A stretch of 64,000 nt of DNA from Alphaproteobacteria bacterium (GCA_004292755.1 RDXE01000038.1:1-64000); one strand, 5' to 3'; numbered from the stretch's first letter, positions 21,503-31,996 are shown. The notes: a model not told the origin generated them from the sequence alone. Made by a program: numbers and translations.

Positions 21503-22477
21503 ATGGCCCGGATGCTGGCCCGGATGCTGGCGTTGCTGCTGGTGGGTCTGGCCACTCTGCCCATCCCGGCTGCCGCGCAGTCGCTCGACCGCGCCTTGAT
21601 CGACGAGATCATCACCGGCCACCGCCTGAGCCAGGAGCGGGCGGAAGCGGCGCGGCGGGTGCTCGCCTCCTTACGGTTTGCGACCCAAGGAGTGGCGGGT
21701 GCCACTCGCCACCCGGTCAGTCGCGAACAGTGCCAAACAGAGGTGCTGGCCGCGGGACGCATCCCCGCCGACCCGGAGGCGGAGGCGATCTGCGGTCGCC
21801 CGCACATGGCGCCCCTGGTCGCGGCGGGCCGCCCCCGCTCCGAGGCGCGGGTGTGCATTGATCGGTTTGAGTTCCCCGGCTTGCCCTGCCAGTACCCCGT
21901 CACCTGGGTAACCCCTCGGGAGGCACAGGCCGTCTGCCGATCCATGGGCAAACGCTTGTGCGACGCAGCCGAGTGGGAAGGCGCCTGTGCTGGCAGTTAT
22001 GCAGGACCCGTCGATGGTGGTGCCCGTGACGCCCACAACCGCGCCCGACGCCTTGTCTATGCCTACGGAGCACAACGCCGGGGGGATCTGTGCGGGTTCG
22101 GTATCGGCAAATCACCGGGGTGCGACCGCGCAATCCAAACCCCTGGCGGCGATGTGCGCGGCCAATGCGGCACCAACACTGCCCCCGCGGGCTGGTTCCA
22201 CGCCTGCGTCTCTGCCTCCGGGGTCTACGACCTGCATGGCAATGCAGCCGAGCATATGAACTTGCCGCTGTCGCCAGCCCAGCGCGGCAGTGCGGGCGGC
22301 CAGGGGGTGACGGAGATGAAGGGCAGCTGGTTCGCCTTCAGCCGCTCTGCCACCCAATTGGTGCATCCTGACGACTGCCACTGGCGGGAACCCGGTTGGC
22401 ATCGCACGACCATCGACGCCAGCAACGGCCACGCCAACTATCATTTGGGCTTCCGCTGCTGCGCCGACGTGCGCTGA
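21503..22477 (+). CDS. Formylglycine-generating-enzyme-fold (SUMF1) secreted protein
   Basis: 324 aa with a signal peptide (LALLLVGLATLPIPAAAQS). The SUMF1/FGE fold is indicated by CIDRFEFPG, VTWVTPREAQAVCRSMGKRLCDAAEWEGAC, GVYDLHGNAAEHM and NYHLGFRCC. The paired copper-binding cysteines of true formylglycine-generating enzymes are not obvious, so it may instead be a binding or envelope protein with many disulfides. No sulfatase gene is near. The last codons and stop lie inside an 18 bp tandem duplication (22463-22498). Confidence 0.75.
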   Translation: MARMLARMLALLLVGLATLPIPAAAQSLDRALIDEIITGHRLSQERAEAARRVLASLRFATQGVAGATRHPVSREQCQTEVLAAGRIPADPEAEAICGRPHMAPLVAAGRPRSEARVCIDRFEFPGLPCQYPVTWVTPREAQAVCRSMGKRLCDAAEWEGACAGSYAGPVDGGARDAHNRARRLVYAYGAQRRGDLCGFGIGKSPGCDRAIQTPGGDVRGQCGTNTAPAGWFHACVSASGVYDLHGNAAEHMNLPLSPAQRGSAGGQGVTEMKGSWFAFSRSATQLVHPDDCHWREPGWHRTTIDASNGHANYHLGFRCCADVR

Positions 22478-22498
22478 GGGGCCGACGTGCGCTGAGGG
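22463..22498. repeat. Perfect 18 bp tandem duplication across the stop codon
   Basis: GCCGACGTGCGCTGAGGG occurs at 22463-22480 and again immediately at 22481-22498. The first copy encodes the end of the SUMF1-fold protein with its TGA. The second copy lies downstream and duplicates the stop. Confidence 0.95.
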
Positions 22499-22505
22499 CA
22501 GGACC

Positions 22506-24086
<1,581 letters not shown>

Positions 24087-24142
24087 GCGGCCCTCCCGCC
24101 CTCGGTCAATTTGAGGGTGGAGGTTATTCACCGGACGTTGAC

Positions 24143-24154
24143 TTGTCTATACAA
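24143..24154. promoter_or_regulatory. Candidate HutC operator between hutH and hutC
   Basis: TTGTCTATACAA at 24143-24154 is a near-palindrome that resembles HutC half-sites of the TGTATA-TACA type. It lies in the divergent hutH/hutC intergenic gap, where a repressor site controlling both genes is expected. Confidence 0.6.
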
Positions 24155-24211
24155 TTGACCAGGCCAGCGCTTGCCCTCACTCTCACGGCAGGCGAGGGCA
24201 AGGATTGCATC

Positions 24212-24970
24212 ATGGATCTGGCAGAGGGAGCGGGCCTGGCCAGCCCCGATTCACAGGACGAGCCGCAGCCGAGGTATGCGTCCATCAAGGCGCACATCCT
24301 GCGCCAGATCGCAGCGGGTGGCTTGCGCGGCGGCGATCGGGTGGCGTCGGAGAACGAATTGGTTGCTCAATTCGCCGTCAGCCGCATGACCGCGAACCGG
24401 GCCTTGCGGGAATTGATGGCCGAAGGCGTGCTGACGCGCATTGCTGGCGTTGGCACTTTTGTTGCCCATGGTCATGTCCATGCTGACTTGATGGCGGTGC
24501 GCAACATTGCCGACGAAATCCGCGCGCGCGGCCATCGCCACAGCGCTCGGCTGGAACTTGCGGAACGGACGCTCGCTCCCCAACCAGTCGCCCAAGCCCT
24601 GGCGTTGCAGGTCAGCGCGCCGGTGTTTCACACTGTGATTGTCCATCTGGAATCGGGCCAGCCGATCCAGTTGGAGGATCGCTATGTTAACCCGGCGGTG
24701 GCGCCCGACTACTTGGCCCAGGACTTCATGCGCGAGACCCCGAACGCTTACCTGTCGCGCATTGCCCCGATCAGCGAGGGTGAGCACATCATCGAGGCAA
24801 TTCTGCCCGACAGTCACACGCAAACCCTGTTGGGCATCGCAGCCGATCTGCCCTGCCTGCGCCTGTTCCGCCGCACCCTGTCGATCGGTCGCCCGGTCAC
24901 CTGCGCCTGGCTCACCCATCCCGGTGATCGCTACCGCATGACCGCGCGGTTTGGCGGCAAAGCCAACTAG
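24212..24970 (+). CDS. hutC: Histidine utilization repressor, GntR family
   Basis: 252 aa. The N-terminal winged helix is PRYASIKAHILRQIAAGGL followed by VASENELVAQFAVSRMTANRALRELMAEG; the UTRA ligand domain follows (IQLEDRYVNPAVAPDYL, LPCLRLFRRTL), which in HutC binds urocanate. ATG 24212 with AGGA ahead is preferred; the open frame upstream lacks family similarity. Divergent from hutH with a palindromic operator candidate between them. Confidence 0.92.
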   Translation: MDLAEGAGLASPDSQDEPQPRYASIKAHILRQIAAGGLRGGDRVASENELVAQFAVSRMTANRALRELMAEGVLTRIAGVGTFVAHGHVHADLMAVRNIADEIRARGHRHSARLELAERTLAPQPVAQALALQVSAPVFHTVIVHLESGQPIQLEDRYVNPAVAPDYLAQDFMRETPNAYLSRIAPISEGEHIIEAILPDSHTQTLLGIAADLPCLRLFRRTLSIGRPVTCAWLTHPGDRYRMTARFGGKAN

Positions 24971-24980
24971 CTTGGCAGGC

Positions 24981-25613
24981 TCAAACCAACCGACTCTCCG
25001 GCAAGCCAGCTTGAGCCAACACGAACCGGGCAATGTCTTCAACTGCTTTGCCCGCACGGATGTTGGCGAATAGGAACGGGCGCTCGCCGCGCATCTTGCG
25101 GGCGTCCCGGTCCATCACCTCCAGACTCGCACCCACCATGGGGGCTAAATCGATCTTGTTGATCACCAGCAAATCAGAGCGGGTGATGCCGGGCCCGCCC
25201 TTGCGCGGGATTTTATCGCCTGCCGAGACGTCGATCACATAAAGCGTCACGTCTGCCAGTTCGGGGGAGAAGGTGGCGGAGAGGTTATCACCGCCGCTTT
25301 CGATGAACAGCACCTCCAAATCTGGAAAGCGCGCGATCATGCGATCCACAGCAGCAAGGTTGATCGAGGCATCCTCCCGGATCGCGGTGTGTGGGCAGCC
25401 GCCGGTTTCGACACCGTCAATCCGGTCAGCCGCCAGCGCGCCAGAGCGGATCAGGAACTCCTGATCTTCGCGGGTGTAGATGTCGTTGGTAATCACCGCC
25501 ACATTCACAGTGGCGCGCAGGCGCTTGCACAACGCATCAACCAGCGCAGTCTTGCCAGAGCCAACCGGCCCCCCAACACCCACCCGCAGCGGTCCGCGAT
25601 TGCTGTCGATCAT
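24981..25613 (-). CDS. ureG: Urease accessory GTPase UreG
   Basis: 210 aa. P-loop GPVGSGKT at 15-22, the metal-binding GGCPHTAIR region (residues about 71-79) and NKIDLAP G-box are all as in UreG, which delivers nickel to apo-urease with UreE, UreF and UreD/H. It overlaps ureF by 4 bp. The urease subunits ureABC and ureD are not within the window, so this ureEFG block stands alone here. Confidence 0.96.
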   Translation of the reverse strand: MIDSNRGPLRVGVGGPVGSGKTALVDALCKRLRATVNVAVITNDIYTREDQEFLIRSGALAADRIDGVETGGCPHTAIREDASINLAAVDRMIARFPDLEVLFIESGGDNLSATFSPELADVTLYVIDVSAGDKIPRKGGPGITRSDLLVINKIDLAPMVGASLEVMDRDARKMRGERPFLFANIRAGKAVEDIARFVLAQAGLPESRLV

Positions 25614-26278
25614 GTGCGAAACACCCTCGTGCTTAAGGTTTCATGGGCCATCGATGCAAAGTCGAGCGCGATGGCGCCGCTGCCCAGACTGTCCAACGCT
25701 GGCGGTGCGGCAGCCAAGGCCAGCACGGCAGGCTCCAAGGCTGCTTGGGCGGCTACTCCGTCAGATTGGCCTAACGGCACAGCACGCACGGCTGCCGAGA
25801 CCATCGCCCCCACAAACGCGGCGAGATAGGCGGCGAGTGCTGGCTGACAGGCAATGCCTGCGGCCTTGGCGGTAGCGGCCACCGCCACTGGCAGCGGCAA
25901 CCCCCGCGGTGGCTGGAACTGCGGCCAGCCCGCGGCGACGGCACGGGCAAAGGCATCGCCTTGCAACTCAGCCTCGTGGGCAAGCTCGGACGTGCTTCGC
26001 CAAGCGCGGGCGAGCGATGCAATGGAGCCAAGATCGTGATCCCACACCGCAGCGAACAAACCGGCATCCACCCGGCCTGAGCCCCGCGTCACCACTCCGT
26101 CCAGCCATGCGATCAGCTGCGCGCGCGTGCGCACCCAGCCGAGCTCCACAGCCGCTTCCAACCCATGGGAGAAGGCATAGCTGGAGATCGGGAAGCCAGG
26201 GGATAGCCACGTCTGCAATCGGATCAGGCGGCCTGCATCGATGCAAGCGCCACCCTCCCCCTCAGTGGTGGTGCCCAT
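25610..26278 (-). CDS. ureF: Urease accessory protein UreF
   Basis: 222 aa all-helical protein that acts in the UreG-UreF-UreD nickel-insertion complex. The family motif [20 protein letters not shown] is at the N-terminal end. ATG 26278 is preferred (another ATG lies at 26290); either start overlaps the UreE end. It overlaps ureG by 4 bp. Confidence 0.92.
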   Translation of the reverse strand: MGTTTEGEGGACIDAGRLIRLQTWLSPGFPISSYAFSHGLEAAVELGWVRTRAQLIAWLDGVVTRGSGRVDAGLFAAVWDHDLGSIASLARAWRSTSELAHEAELQGDAFARAVAAGWPQFQPPRGLPLPVAVAATAKAAGIACQPALAAYLAAFVGAMVSAAVRAVPLGQSDGVAAQAALEPAVLALAAAPPALDSLGSGAIALDFASMAHETLSTRVFRT

Positions 26279-26732
26279 GATCGTGACCATGACCAGCGGT
26301 GCCGTGATAGGCGCCGGGGTCGGGCTCAAAGGGCAGGTCGACCATCTCAACTTCGGCGCCCAACCCGGCCGCCATCTCCGCCAGCACGGGATCGGCGGGT
26401 GTGATCAGCGCATCGGCCAGCACTTGAATGGGGGCGTGCCGATTGCCGATCGCCCAGGCGATGCGGGCCAGGGTGGCCGGGGCGTCGGCGCGCAGGCGCA
26501 GGCACGGCTCGGCCTTGGCGGAGACCAGGATGAAGGTGCCGTCGTCGCACTTCAGCCCATCACCCTCCGCCAACTGCACCGGACGCGGCAAATCCAGCAG
26601 GAAGGTTTCGCCACTGTCGGTCGTCATCTGGACGCGCCGCCGGTGGCGATCATGATGATCCAGAGTGACCCTGGCGTTCGCCGCCGCCAGGGACCACGTC
26701 CCGCGAATGAAGACTGCCGATGCCCGTCGCAT
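26262..26732 (-). CDS. ureE: Urease accessory nickel metallochaperone UreE
   Basis: 156 aa. The N-terminal domain has LTLD-like VTLDHHDRHRRRV; the C-terminal domain contains IGNRHAPIQV with the conserved nickel-site His. The tail is His-rich ([14 protein letters not shown]), as in UreE proteins that store nickel. ATG 26732 is chosen over an upstream start because it gives MRRASAVFIRGTW, like the family. The end overlaps ureF. Confidence 0.92.
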   Translation of the reverse strand: MRRASAVFIRGTWSLAAANARVTLDHHDRHRRRVQMTTDSGETFLLDLPRPVQLAEGDGLKCDDGTFILVSAKAEPCLRLRADAPATLARIAWAIGNRHAPIQVLADALITPADPVLAEMAAGLGAEVEMVDLPFEPDPGAYHGTAGHGHDHGHHH

Positions 26733-26834
26733 GGCCGCACTGTGACCCGGTGCTGTTGCAGTGCGCAAGAGGCAGGCATCCCGTGACCGGTCCGGATGGG
26801 CGCGGTGGTCGCCCCCATCCGGCGGTCGGCGAGG

Positions 26835-28178
26835 TTAGCCAGCCGTCGCGATCACCGAGCCGAGAGGCACGGGGTTCGGGTCATTGCGATGCTGAATCGC
26901 ATTCACCGCCCATTCCTCCAGCGTCACCCGGTCTTTCTGGAACACCATGACGTGAGTGGAGCCGCCGAACTCGAAATGGCCGATCTCGGTGTCGCGCTCA
27001 ATCGGCTTCGGCTGGCCACCCTCTGGAATGAGATAGGCTTCGTCGATCACACAGGTGGACACTTCCACCATGCCGATGCAGATCAGCGCGACATATCCGC
27101 AGGTCTCGTGTTCGAACAGGAAAATCGCGCGGGTCGCGACATGGCCGAGATAGGGCTGAGACTCGGTCCCTTCCCAGGTACCGGGGTCTTCGCCTTGACC
27201 CGGACGCTGGGCAAAGTAAGTGCCCGGCTGGACCCAGGAGCGGAGCAGCGTGCCAGTCAGCGGCGAGCGCCAGCGGTGATAATGGGTGGCCGACAGGAAG
27301 CCCTGGTACAACTGACCGCCGACGAACAGTTCGGCAATGTTCCGCTGACCACCAAACAAGTCGAGCAGAGAGTAGTTGGCATCCTTAACCCAAAAATAGG
27401 TCTCGAGTGCCACGCTTTTCTCATACTGCCAAGGCGTGGTTTCGCAGCCGATGTTGATCTGGGTTACTGGATTCCCATGATAGGGCCGCGCACCCTTGAC
27501 GAACTCCCGGATGAAAAAGCTGTTCCAGGAGTCAAACCCAAAGCCTGGCAGGTCTGGATTGTACTGCATGTCGGTCCAGACACCGGCCTTGAACGCGGCT
27601 TCAGAAATCCACGAACCCGGCTTCTCGCGATCATTGATGTCCAGTTTGTCGAGCGAGTCGGCGCGTTTCAGGAATGCGTTCCACGCATTCAGCACCTTCT
27701 TGAACTGTGCATTGAAGGTCATGTCGTGGAACAACGCCACACCCGCCCTGGTGCCCATCGCAATGGCCAGAAAGCCATTCATCGGCGTGCCAACCTGCGC
27801 GGTGTTGTTGAACGAGGGCGAGGTGGTGATGATCTCGTTCAGGATTTCGAAGAAGCTGTCGTAGCTCTTGATCCACAGCGTATCGCCATCATCATGCTTG
27901 ATCTCGTCGCGAACCGACGTGTCGAGGGTGCAGGTCACGCCATTCGCCTGCCCGATCATCGAGGTCAACCACATGCGATAGACGCTGTTGGTGGTGACCC
28001 AATCCTTGAACTCCTGCATCTCAGGGGTCAGTGGCGCCAGGGTTCCGGCTTTGCGCTTTTCCTCAATGTGACGGCGCAGCGGCACCAGATAGGTGGCCGT
28101 GCCCCACACACTGTTGGGCACCCAGAATGCCATCTGGATCGGGTCGCTGGTCTCTAGTGTAAGCAACGGGTGTGACAT
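26835..28178 (-). CDS. Phosphatidylserine-decarboxylase-family protein, PsiD-like amino-acid decarboxylase candidate
   Basis: 447 aa, longer than lipid PSD. The N-terminal third resembles the PSD-associated (PSDC) domain (TPMNGFLAIAMGTRAGVALF). The catalytic part shows FGFDSWNSFFIREF, YQGFLSATHYHRWRSPLTG with the PSD His, PGTYFAQRPG, and GHFEFGGSTH, whose Gly-Ser bond near S407 would self-cleave to the pyruvoyl cofactor. The PSD PADG motif is replaced by GCETT. From memory, fungal L-tryptophan decarboxylase PsiD shares the PSDC domain, the HRWxxPxxGT, PGTYFAQ and GGSS features and a CES in the same place, so an amino-acid substrate is more likely than phosphatidylserine. AGGAGGA 5 bp before ATG 28178 is a strong ribosome site. 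It is not overlapped with ureE (102 bp gap). Confidence 0.82.
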   Translation of the reverse strand: MSHPLLTLETSDPIQMAFWVPNSVWGTATYLVPLRRHIEEKRKAGTLAPLTPEMQEFKDWVTTNSVYRMWLTSMIGQANGVTCTLDTSVRDEIKHDDGDTLWIKSYDSFFEILNEIITTSPSFNNTAQVGTPMNGFLAIAMGTRAGVALFHDMTFNAQFKKVLNAWNAFLKRADSLDKLDINDREKPGSWISEAAFKAGVWTDMQYNPDLPGFGFDSWNSFFIREFVKGARPYHGNPVTQINIGCETTPWQYEKSVALETYFWVKDANYSLLDLFGGQRNIAELFVGGQLYQGFLSATHYHRWRSPLTGTLLRSWVQPGTYFAQRPGQGEDPGTWEGTESQPYLGHVATRAIFLFEHETCGYVALICIGMVEVSTCVIDEAYLIPEGGQPKPIERDTEIGHFEFGGSTHVMVFQKDRVTLEEWAVNAIQHRNDPNPVPLGSVIATAG

Positions 28179-28526
28179 GGGATCCTCCTCACTGCGCGCG
28201 AGAGGTCACCGGTCAACAATTATTCTGTCAATATCCTAAGACGCCTCACCACTGCTACTTTATTTGATTTGATTTCCTCTCAGTTTAGGCATTACTTATT
28301 TTAAATGCGAAAAACTAGGCGCCATCGCCAGACCGCCCGCGGCACGACGCAGCGCTGGAAGACCGGTGCGCGGTGCGCCGAAACTGGGTAACGTTGCAAG
28401 AGCACCATTGAGACCGGGCTGCAAGGCCCAGGCGTCTCAATCCCCTTGGCTGCTGTTGATGTCTGACGGCCGCCAGCTTGGTGACACGACCAACACCTCC
28501 CCCCTCTCTCGCCTAGATTGGTTGCG
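28179..28526. other. 348 bp intergenic region, partly AT-rich
   Basis: Divergent gap between the PsiD-like gene and the acyltransferase gene. Roughly 28205-28310 is AT-rich (TTTATTTGATTTGATTTCC, ATTACTTATTTTAAATGCG), unlike the surroundings, and likely carries the promoters of both genes. I could not pair -35/-10 boxes with confidence. The remainder to 28526 shows no gene. Confidence 0.5.
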
Positions 28527-29687
28527 ATGTCTGTTGCTGGCTCAGCTCGACCCCACCGTGATGACCTCGCGAGCAGCCGGTATCTGGCTGCCTTAACAAT
28601 GCTGCGGTTCCCAGCCGCACTTATCGTGCTGCTGTATCATTATTTCGGTGCCGAGATCGCCGCATTACCGGGTGGTCGGAGTTTGGGAGCACTGGCCATT
28701 CATGGTTATCTTGGCGTGGTATTTTTCTTTGTCCTGTCAGGATTTATTCTAGCCCATGTTCATGGCAACGATCTCTTTGGTAGAGATTTTGGCTGTCCAG
28801 TTCGGCGCCGCTTTTACATCGCTCGCATAGCGCGGGTGGGCCCGGTGCTGTGGCTGTCGCTGTTGCTGGGGCTACCCGCCTTCCTAAAGGCGTTGAGCGA
28901 CGGCGGTCGCGTTGATCCCTGGCTCGAGGCCTCGGCAATGGTTCTGGCACCGCTCGGACTGCACGCCTGGGTCCCAGGGGCGGCTTGCTCCCTCACCTGT
29001 CCGACTTGGTCGCTGTCTGTAGAGGCGTTCTTCTACGGGTTGTTTCCTTTGGTGGTGGCGCCGGTGCGGGCTGCTCCCATTCGAGCAATCGCCGTGGCGT
29101 TACTCAGCGGGTTGGCGCTGGCAGGTGCGGGGGACTGGGTCTGGCTGTGGGCAACCGGTGGTGTCGATCCGTTGTTGACCTACCTTCCGGAAAGCCGCAG
29201 CGGTCAGTTGTTACGCCAGGCCGTACTGTACAATCCACTGCTTCATTTGCCCGCTTTTGTCTGCGGCGTTGCTGGATATACAATCTGGCAGACTTACCAA
29301 CAGTCTCTGCGCAGATCTGTTGTGGCGGCTCTGATTGGGCTTTTGGGATTGATAGTGTTGTGTGCGACGGCCGATGATCTACCCCCAGTGCTTCGTAGCA
29401 CAGTGCTGCCAGTACCTGTGTTTCTTCTGCTCATTGTTGCCAGCGCCCAAATACCGTCCCGATCCGCACCGTTGGAATGGCTTGGCCAGATCAGCTTCGC
29501 TCTGTACGCGGTTCACATTCCAATCTACCAAATCATCACCTCTCGTACGGTGATGGGACCTACACTCACGGCAAAATTACTTGCGACGATACTCTCGCTG
29601 ATCGTTGCAGCACTGGTGTTTCGATATCTGGAGGGGCCGGGCAGACGCTGGGTGATACAAACCTTTGGCACCCGCACTCAGCACTGA
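28527..29687 (+). CDS. Membrane acyltransferase, family 3 (OafA/YrhL-like)
   Basis: 386 aa polytopic inner-membrane protein with about ten helices. It starts with YLAALTMLRFPAALIVLLYHY, whose arginine and the later HGYLGVVFFFVLSGFILAH are hallmarks of acyltransferase 3 proteins; LTCPTWSLSVEAFFYGLFP is the other family motif. Such enzymes O-acetylate or acylate surface polysaccharides. It marks the left end of the exopolysaccharide locus and would decorate that polymer. ATG 28527 is preferred to TTG 28518. Confidence 0.87.
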   Translation: MSVAGSARPHRDDLASSRYLAALTMLRFPAALIVLLYHYFGAEIAALPGGRSLGALAIHGYLGVVFFFVLSGFILAHVHGNDLFGRDFGCPVRRRFYIARIARVGPVLWLSLLLGLPAFLKALSDGGRVDPWLEASAMVLAPLGLHAWVPGAACSLTCPTWSLSVEAFFYGLFPLVVAPVRAAPIRAIAVALLSGLALAGAGDWVWLWATGGVDPLLTYLPESRSGQLLRQAVLYNPLLHLPAFVCGVAGYTIWQTYQQSLRRSVVAALIGLLGLIVLCATADDLPPVLRSTVLPVPVFLLLIVASAQIPSRSAPLEWLGQISFALYAVHIPIYQIITSRTVMGPTLTAKLLATILSLIVAALVFRYLEGPGRRWVIQTFGTRTQH

Positions 29688-29734
29688 TCACAGACCAGCC
29701 AACGGCGAAAGCGTTGGGCCGCGATGCCGTCAGG

Positions 29735-30385
29735 CTAAAGATGTCGATAGAGGAACCGAGGAATGTAAAATCTCCGGCGATTCAACAGCACACCCGCAAG
29801 ATTTGCGCGGGCATCGACCAGCTGATCGCGAAGTTTATCGGCGACGGGAGCACGGGTGTTGTCTGCGACCAGCACCATGACCACTGCCTCCGCCATGCTA
29901 GCCGCGATGATACCGTCAAATGATCGCGCGGGAGCAGGCGCATCAATGATCACCCATTCGAACAAGCTTTTCAGCTGAGCCAAAAACACGTCGGCTTCCG
30001 GTGGCGGCTCGCCAATCGCAAACCCAGGCGGCAATCGCCGTGAGACCATGAGTGTGGAGTTTTCCACTGGTACCACGTCAAATGCCTGGCCCCCCAGGGA
30101 CGCAGGCAGCACCATGGTGCCCCAGGGGTCCTCCCGCAACAGATTGCTCGCTTCCAAGGCGTCGGCCTGGGCGTTGCGCGGTTGACCCAAGTCGAGCAAA
30201 AGGATTGGCCTACCCGCTTCCTCCGCCGTCAGCAGAGCAAGGTCGAGCGCGAGGGTCGAGGTACCGGCCTTTGGTTGCGGGGCAATCAACTCGATGACCC
30301 GCGCATCCTCGCGGGTCAACTGCCGGACCATGAACAGCAGCTGGCTCGCCTCTTCCGCGCGCATGAGCAGGGGTTTCAAGCTCAT
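29735..30385 (-). CDS. CpsD/CapB-like exopolysaccharide ATPase with degenerate P-loop
   Basis: 216 aa MinD-like fold resembling bacterial tyrosine kinase (BY-kinase) cytoplasmic domains. The Walker A position reads APQPKAGTSTLALDLA: the invariant GKS/T lysine is replaced by Thr42. The Walker A-prime region ILLLDLGQPR (D65) lacks its usual second acid, while Walker B WVIIDAPAP is intact. There is no Tyr-rich tail, only FYIPRFLYRHL. It may be a regulatory pseudo-kinase of the adjacent GumC protein. It overlaps that gene by 4 bp. Confidence 0.75.
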   Translation of the reverse strand: MSLKPLLMRAEEASQLLFMVRQLTREDARVIELIAPQPKAGTSTLALDLALLTAEEAGRPILLLDLGQPRNAQADALEASNLLREDPWGTMVLPASLGGQAFDVVPVENSTLMVSRRLPPGFAIGEPPPEADVFLAQLKSLFEWVIIDAPAPARSFDGIIAASMAEAVVMVLVADNTRAPVADKLRDQLVDARANLAGVLLNRRRFYIPRFLYRHL

Positions 30386-31890
30386 CGAGTCGGCGCCACC
30401 CCAACGCTCAACCGGGGCGGCAATCGACGGAAATCATCGACGGCAAGCAAAACAGGCAGGTCGTAATGCCGCTCCACTTCATCAGCAGTCAAGAACCGCT
30501 GACGCAGTCCGGCGCGAACCAACGCCACGGAAACGCCCACCAGCATCCCAACCAGCACCGCACCAATGATGATCAAGGGCCGTCGGTCCGTTGGACGAGC
30601 GGGAACGGCGGGCGGCTGTGTCAGGCGAATGTTCGCCTCGCGGCGTGCCTCTCGCTCTGCAATCGCTGAAAACTCCTCCAGCTTACGGGCATAGAATTGC
30701 TGGCTCTCCTCTAGGATCTGGCGCTCTCGGGCAAGACGGTCATGATCATTGGTGTTGCCAATCACTTCAGCCAGGGTTTGATTCAGTGCCTGAATGGTAA
30801 CCAGAACAGCTGACCGCTGAGCTTGCAGTCCCTCCTGCGCAGCCGTTAGCGAGACTTGGCGCTGCACAAAATCATCCCGCACTGAATTGATCTGCGTTGC
30901 GCGAAGTTCCTGACGCCGTAAAGCAGTCCGATCAATGAACTCTTTCAGAGATGCGATTTGACGGTCAAGGTCCTGTACGAAGGCAGATTCCTCTGTAAAG
31001 CGTGTCAACAAATCCTGTCGTCGGACCTCAAGTGTGACCAATGTCGCGCGCGCACCTTCAACATCAGGTCGTTCTGATTGCTCCACAAAGGCGTCAACCT
31101 GCCGTGGCATTGTTGCAATTGCTCGATTGAAGGCTTGCAGCTGCGCCTCACTCTGCCGGACTTGCTGGTCGATCTGTTGCAACAGTTCCTCAGCCTCCGC
31201 GCGCTGGCGCAGCAAGGTGATGGTTTGGGTTTCAATGCTCCACAGCCGGGTGCGCTGCTGAAAGCTGCGCAACGCCTCATCCGCCGCGGCAAGGCGGCGC
31301 TCAAACTCCTCGGCTTGGCGCTCAATGAAGTCCGTCTGCGGCGGGCGGAACACGGCACGCCGACGTTCCAGGTACTTCTGGATCAGCAGCGCCAACGCGC
31401 GTTCGGCCAATGCCTCGTCTGGATGGCGAAACGAGATGCGGATCGAGCTTGCCTCAAACGTGGTGTTGAAGGTGAGTTGCCCCTCGAACCGCCGCACGGC
31501 CTCATCCAAGGCTCCAGGCGGCAGACCGGGATAGAGTTGCCCCAGGCCAATCTCGCCAATGACCTGGCGCTTGGCCTCGGCCTGACCAATGATTTCAATT
31601 TCCGCTGCAACAATCTGGTCGCGGTCCAACGCCGACCCGACCCCGGCCTCGCCGATCTCAGAGCGGAAGATGTAGTCAGTGGACGGCAAAATCAGCAGGC
31701 GCGCCTCTGCCTCATAGATCGGTGTCTGCCTAGAAGCAGCCATAACCCCCAGCATCACGGGCAGACAGAACCCTGCCAGCACCCAACGCCAATCCCGGAA
31801 CAGGTTCGATAAGAACTCCTGTCCCAAAAGATTGAGCGTGCGACGCCGGGGTTCGGTGCCAAACGCTGCGGGTTGGGAGGCTGGGGTCAA
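30382..31890 (-). CDS. GumC/Wzz-family polysaccharide chain-length protein
   Basis: 502 aa inner-membrane co-polymerase of PCP-2a type. TM1 is near residues 36-52 (WVLAGFCLPVMLGVMAA), a long periplasmic coiled coil runs from about 180 to 410, and TM2 lies near 440-460 (PLIIIGAVLVGMLVGVSVAL). The short cytoplasmic tail (ADEVERHYDLPVLLAVDD) is the usual BY-kinase contact region. With the CpsD-like protein it would set polymer length and drive export through Wza. A divergent promoter region separates it from the deacetylase gene. Confidence 0.88.
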   Translation of the reverse strand: MTPASQPAAFGTEPRRRTLNLLGQEFLSNLFRDWRWVLAGFCLPVMLGVMAASRQTPIYEAEARLLILPSTDYIFRSEIGEAGVGSALDRDQIVAAEIEIIGQAEAKRQVIGEIGLGQLYPGLPPGALDEAVRRFEGQLTFNTTFEASSIRISFRHPDEALAERALALLIQKYLERRRAVFRPPQTDFIERQAEEFERRLAAADEALRSFQQRTRLWSIETQTITLLRQRAEAEELLQQIDQQVRQSEAQLQAFNRAIATMPRQVDAFVEQSERPDVEGARATLVTLEVRRQDLLTRFTEESAFVQDLDRQIASLKEFIDRTALRRQELRATQINSVRDDFVQRQVSLTAAQEGLQAQRSAVLVTIQALNQTLAEVIGNTNDHDRLARERQILEESQQFYARKLEEFSAIAEREARREANIRLTQPPAVPARPTDRRPLIIIGAVLVGMLVGVSVALVRAGLRQRFLTADEVERHYDLPVLLAVDDFRRLPPRLSVGVAPTR

Positions 31891-31996
31891 GCTCAGTCCA
31901 TTGGCGAAATGAGGTTACGGGCCGACTCTCGCATGGCAGGCGAAAAAAATCAGCCTCTGTATTGACGAGAAACGATAATTCAGGTGTTTTCGTGGC

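Noticed and set aside
20308-21951. Minus-strand open frame of about 550 codons
   Set aside because: It spans three plus-strand genes, one with M15 and one with SUMF1 motifs, and reads as low-complexity antisense.
26796-28157. Plus-strand frame of about 450 codons opposite the PsiD-like gene
   Set aside because: The minus-strand product has strong family motifs and a strong ribosome site; the plus frame is its shadow.
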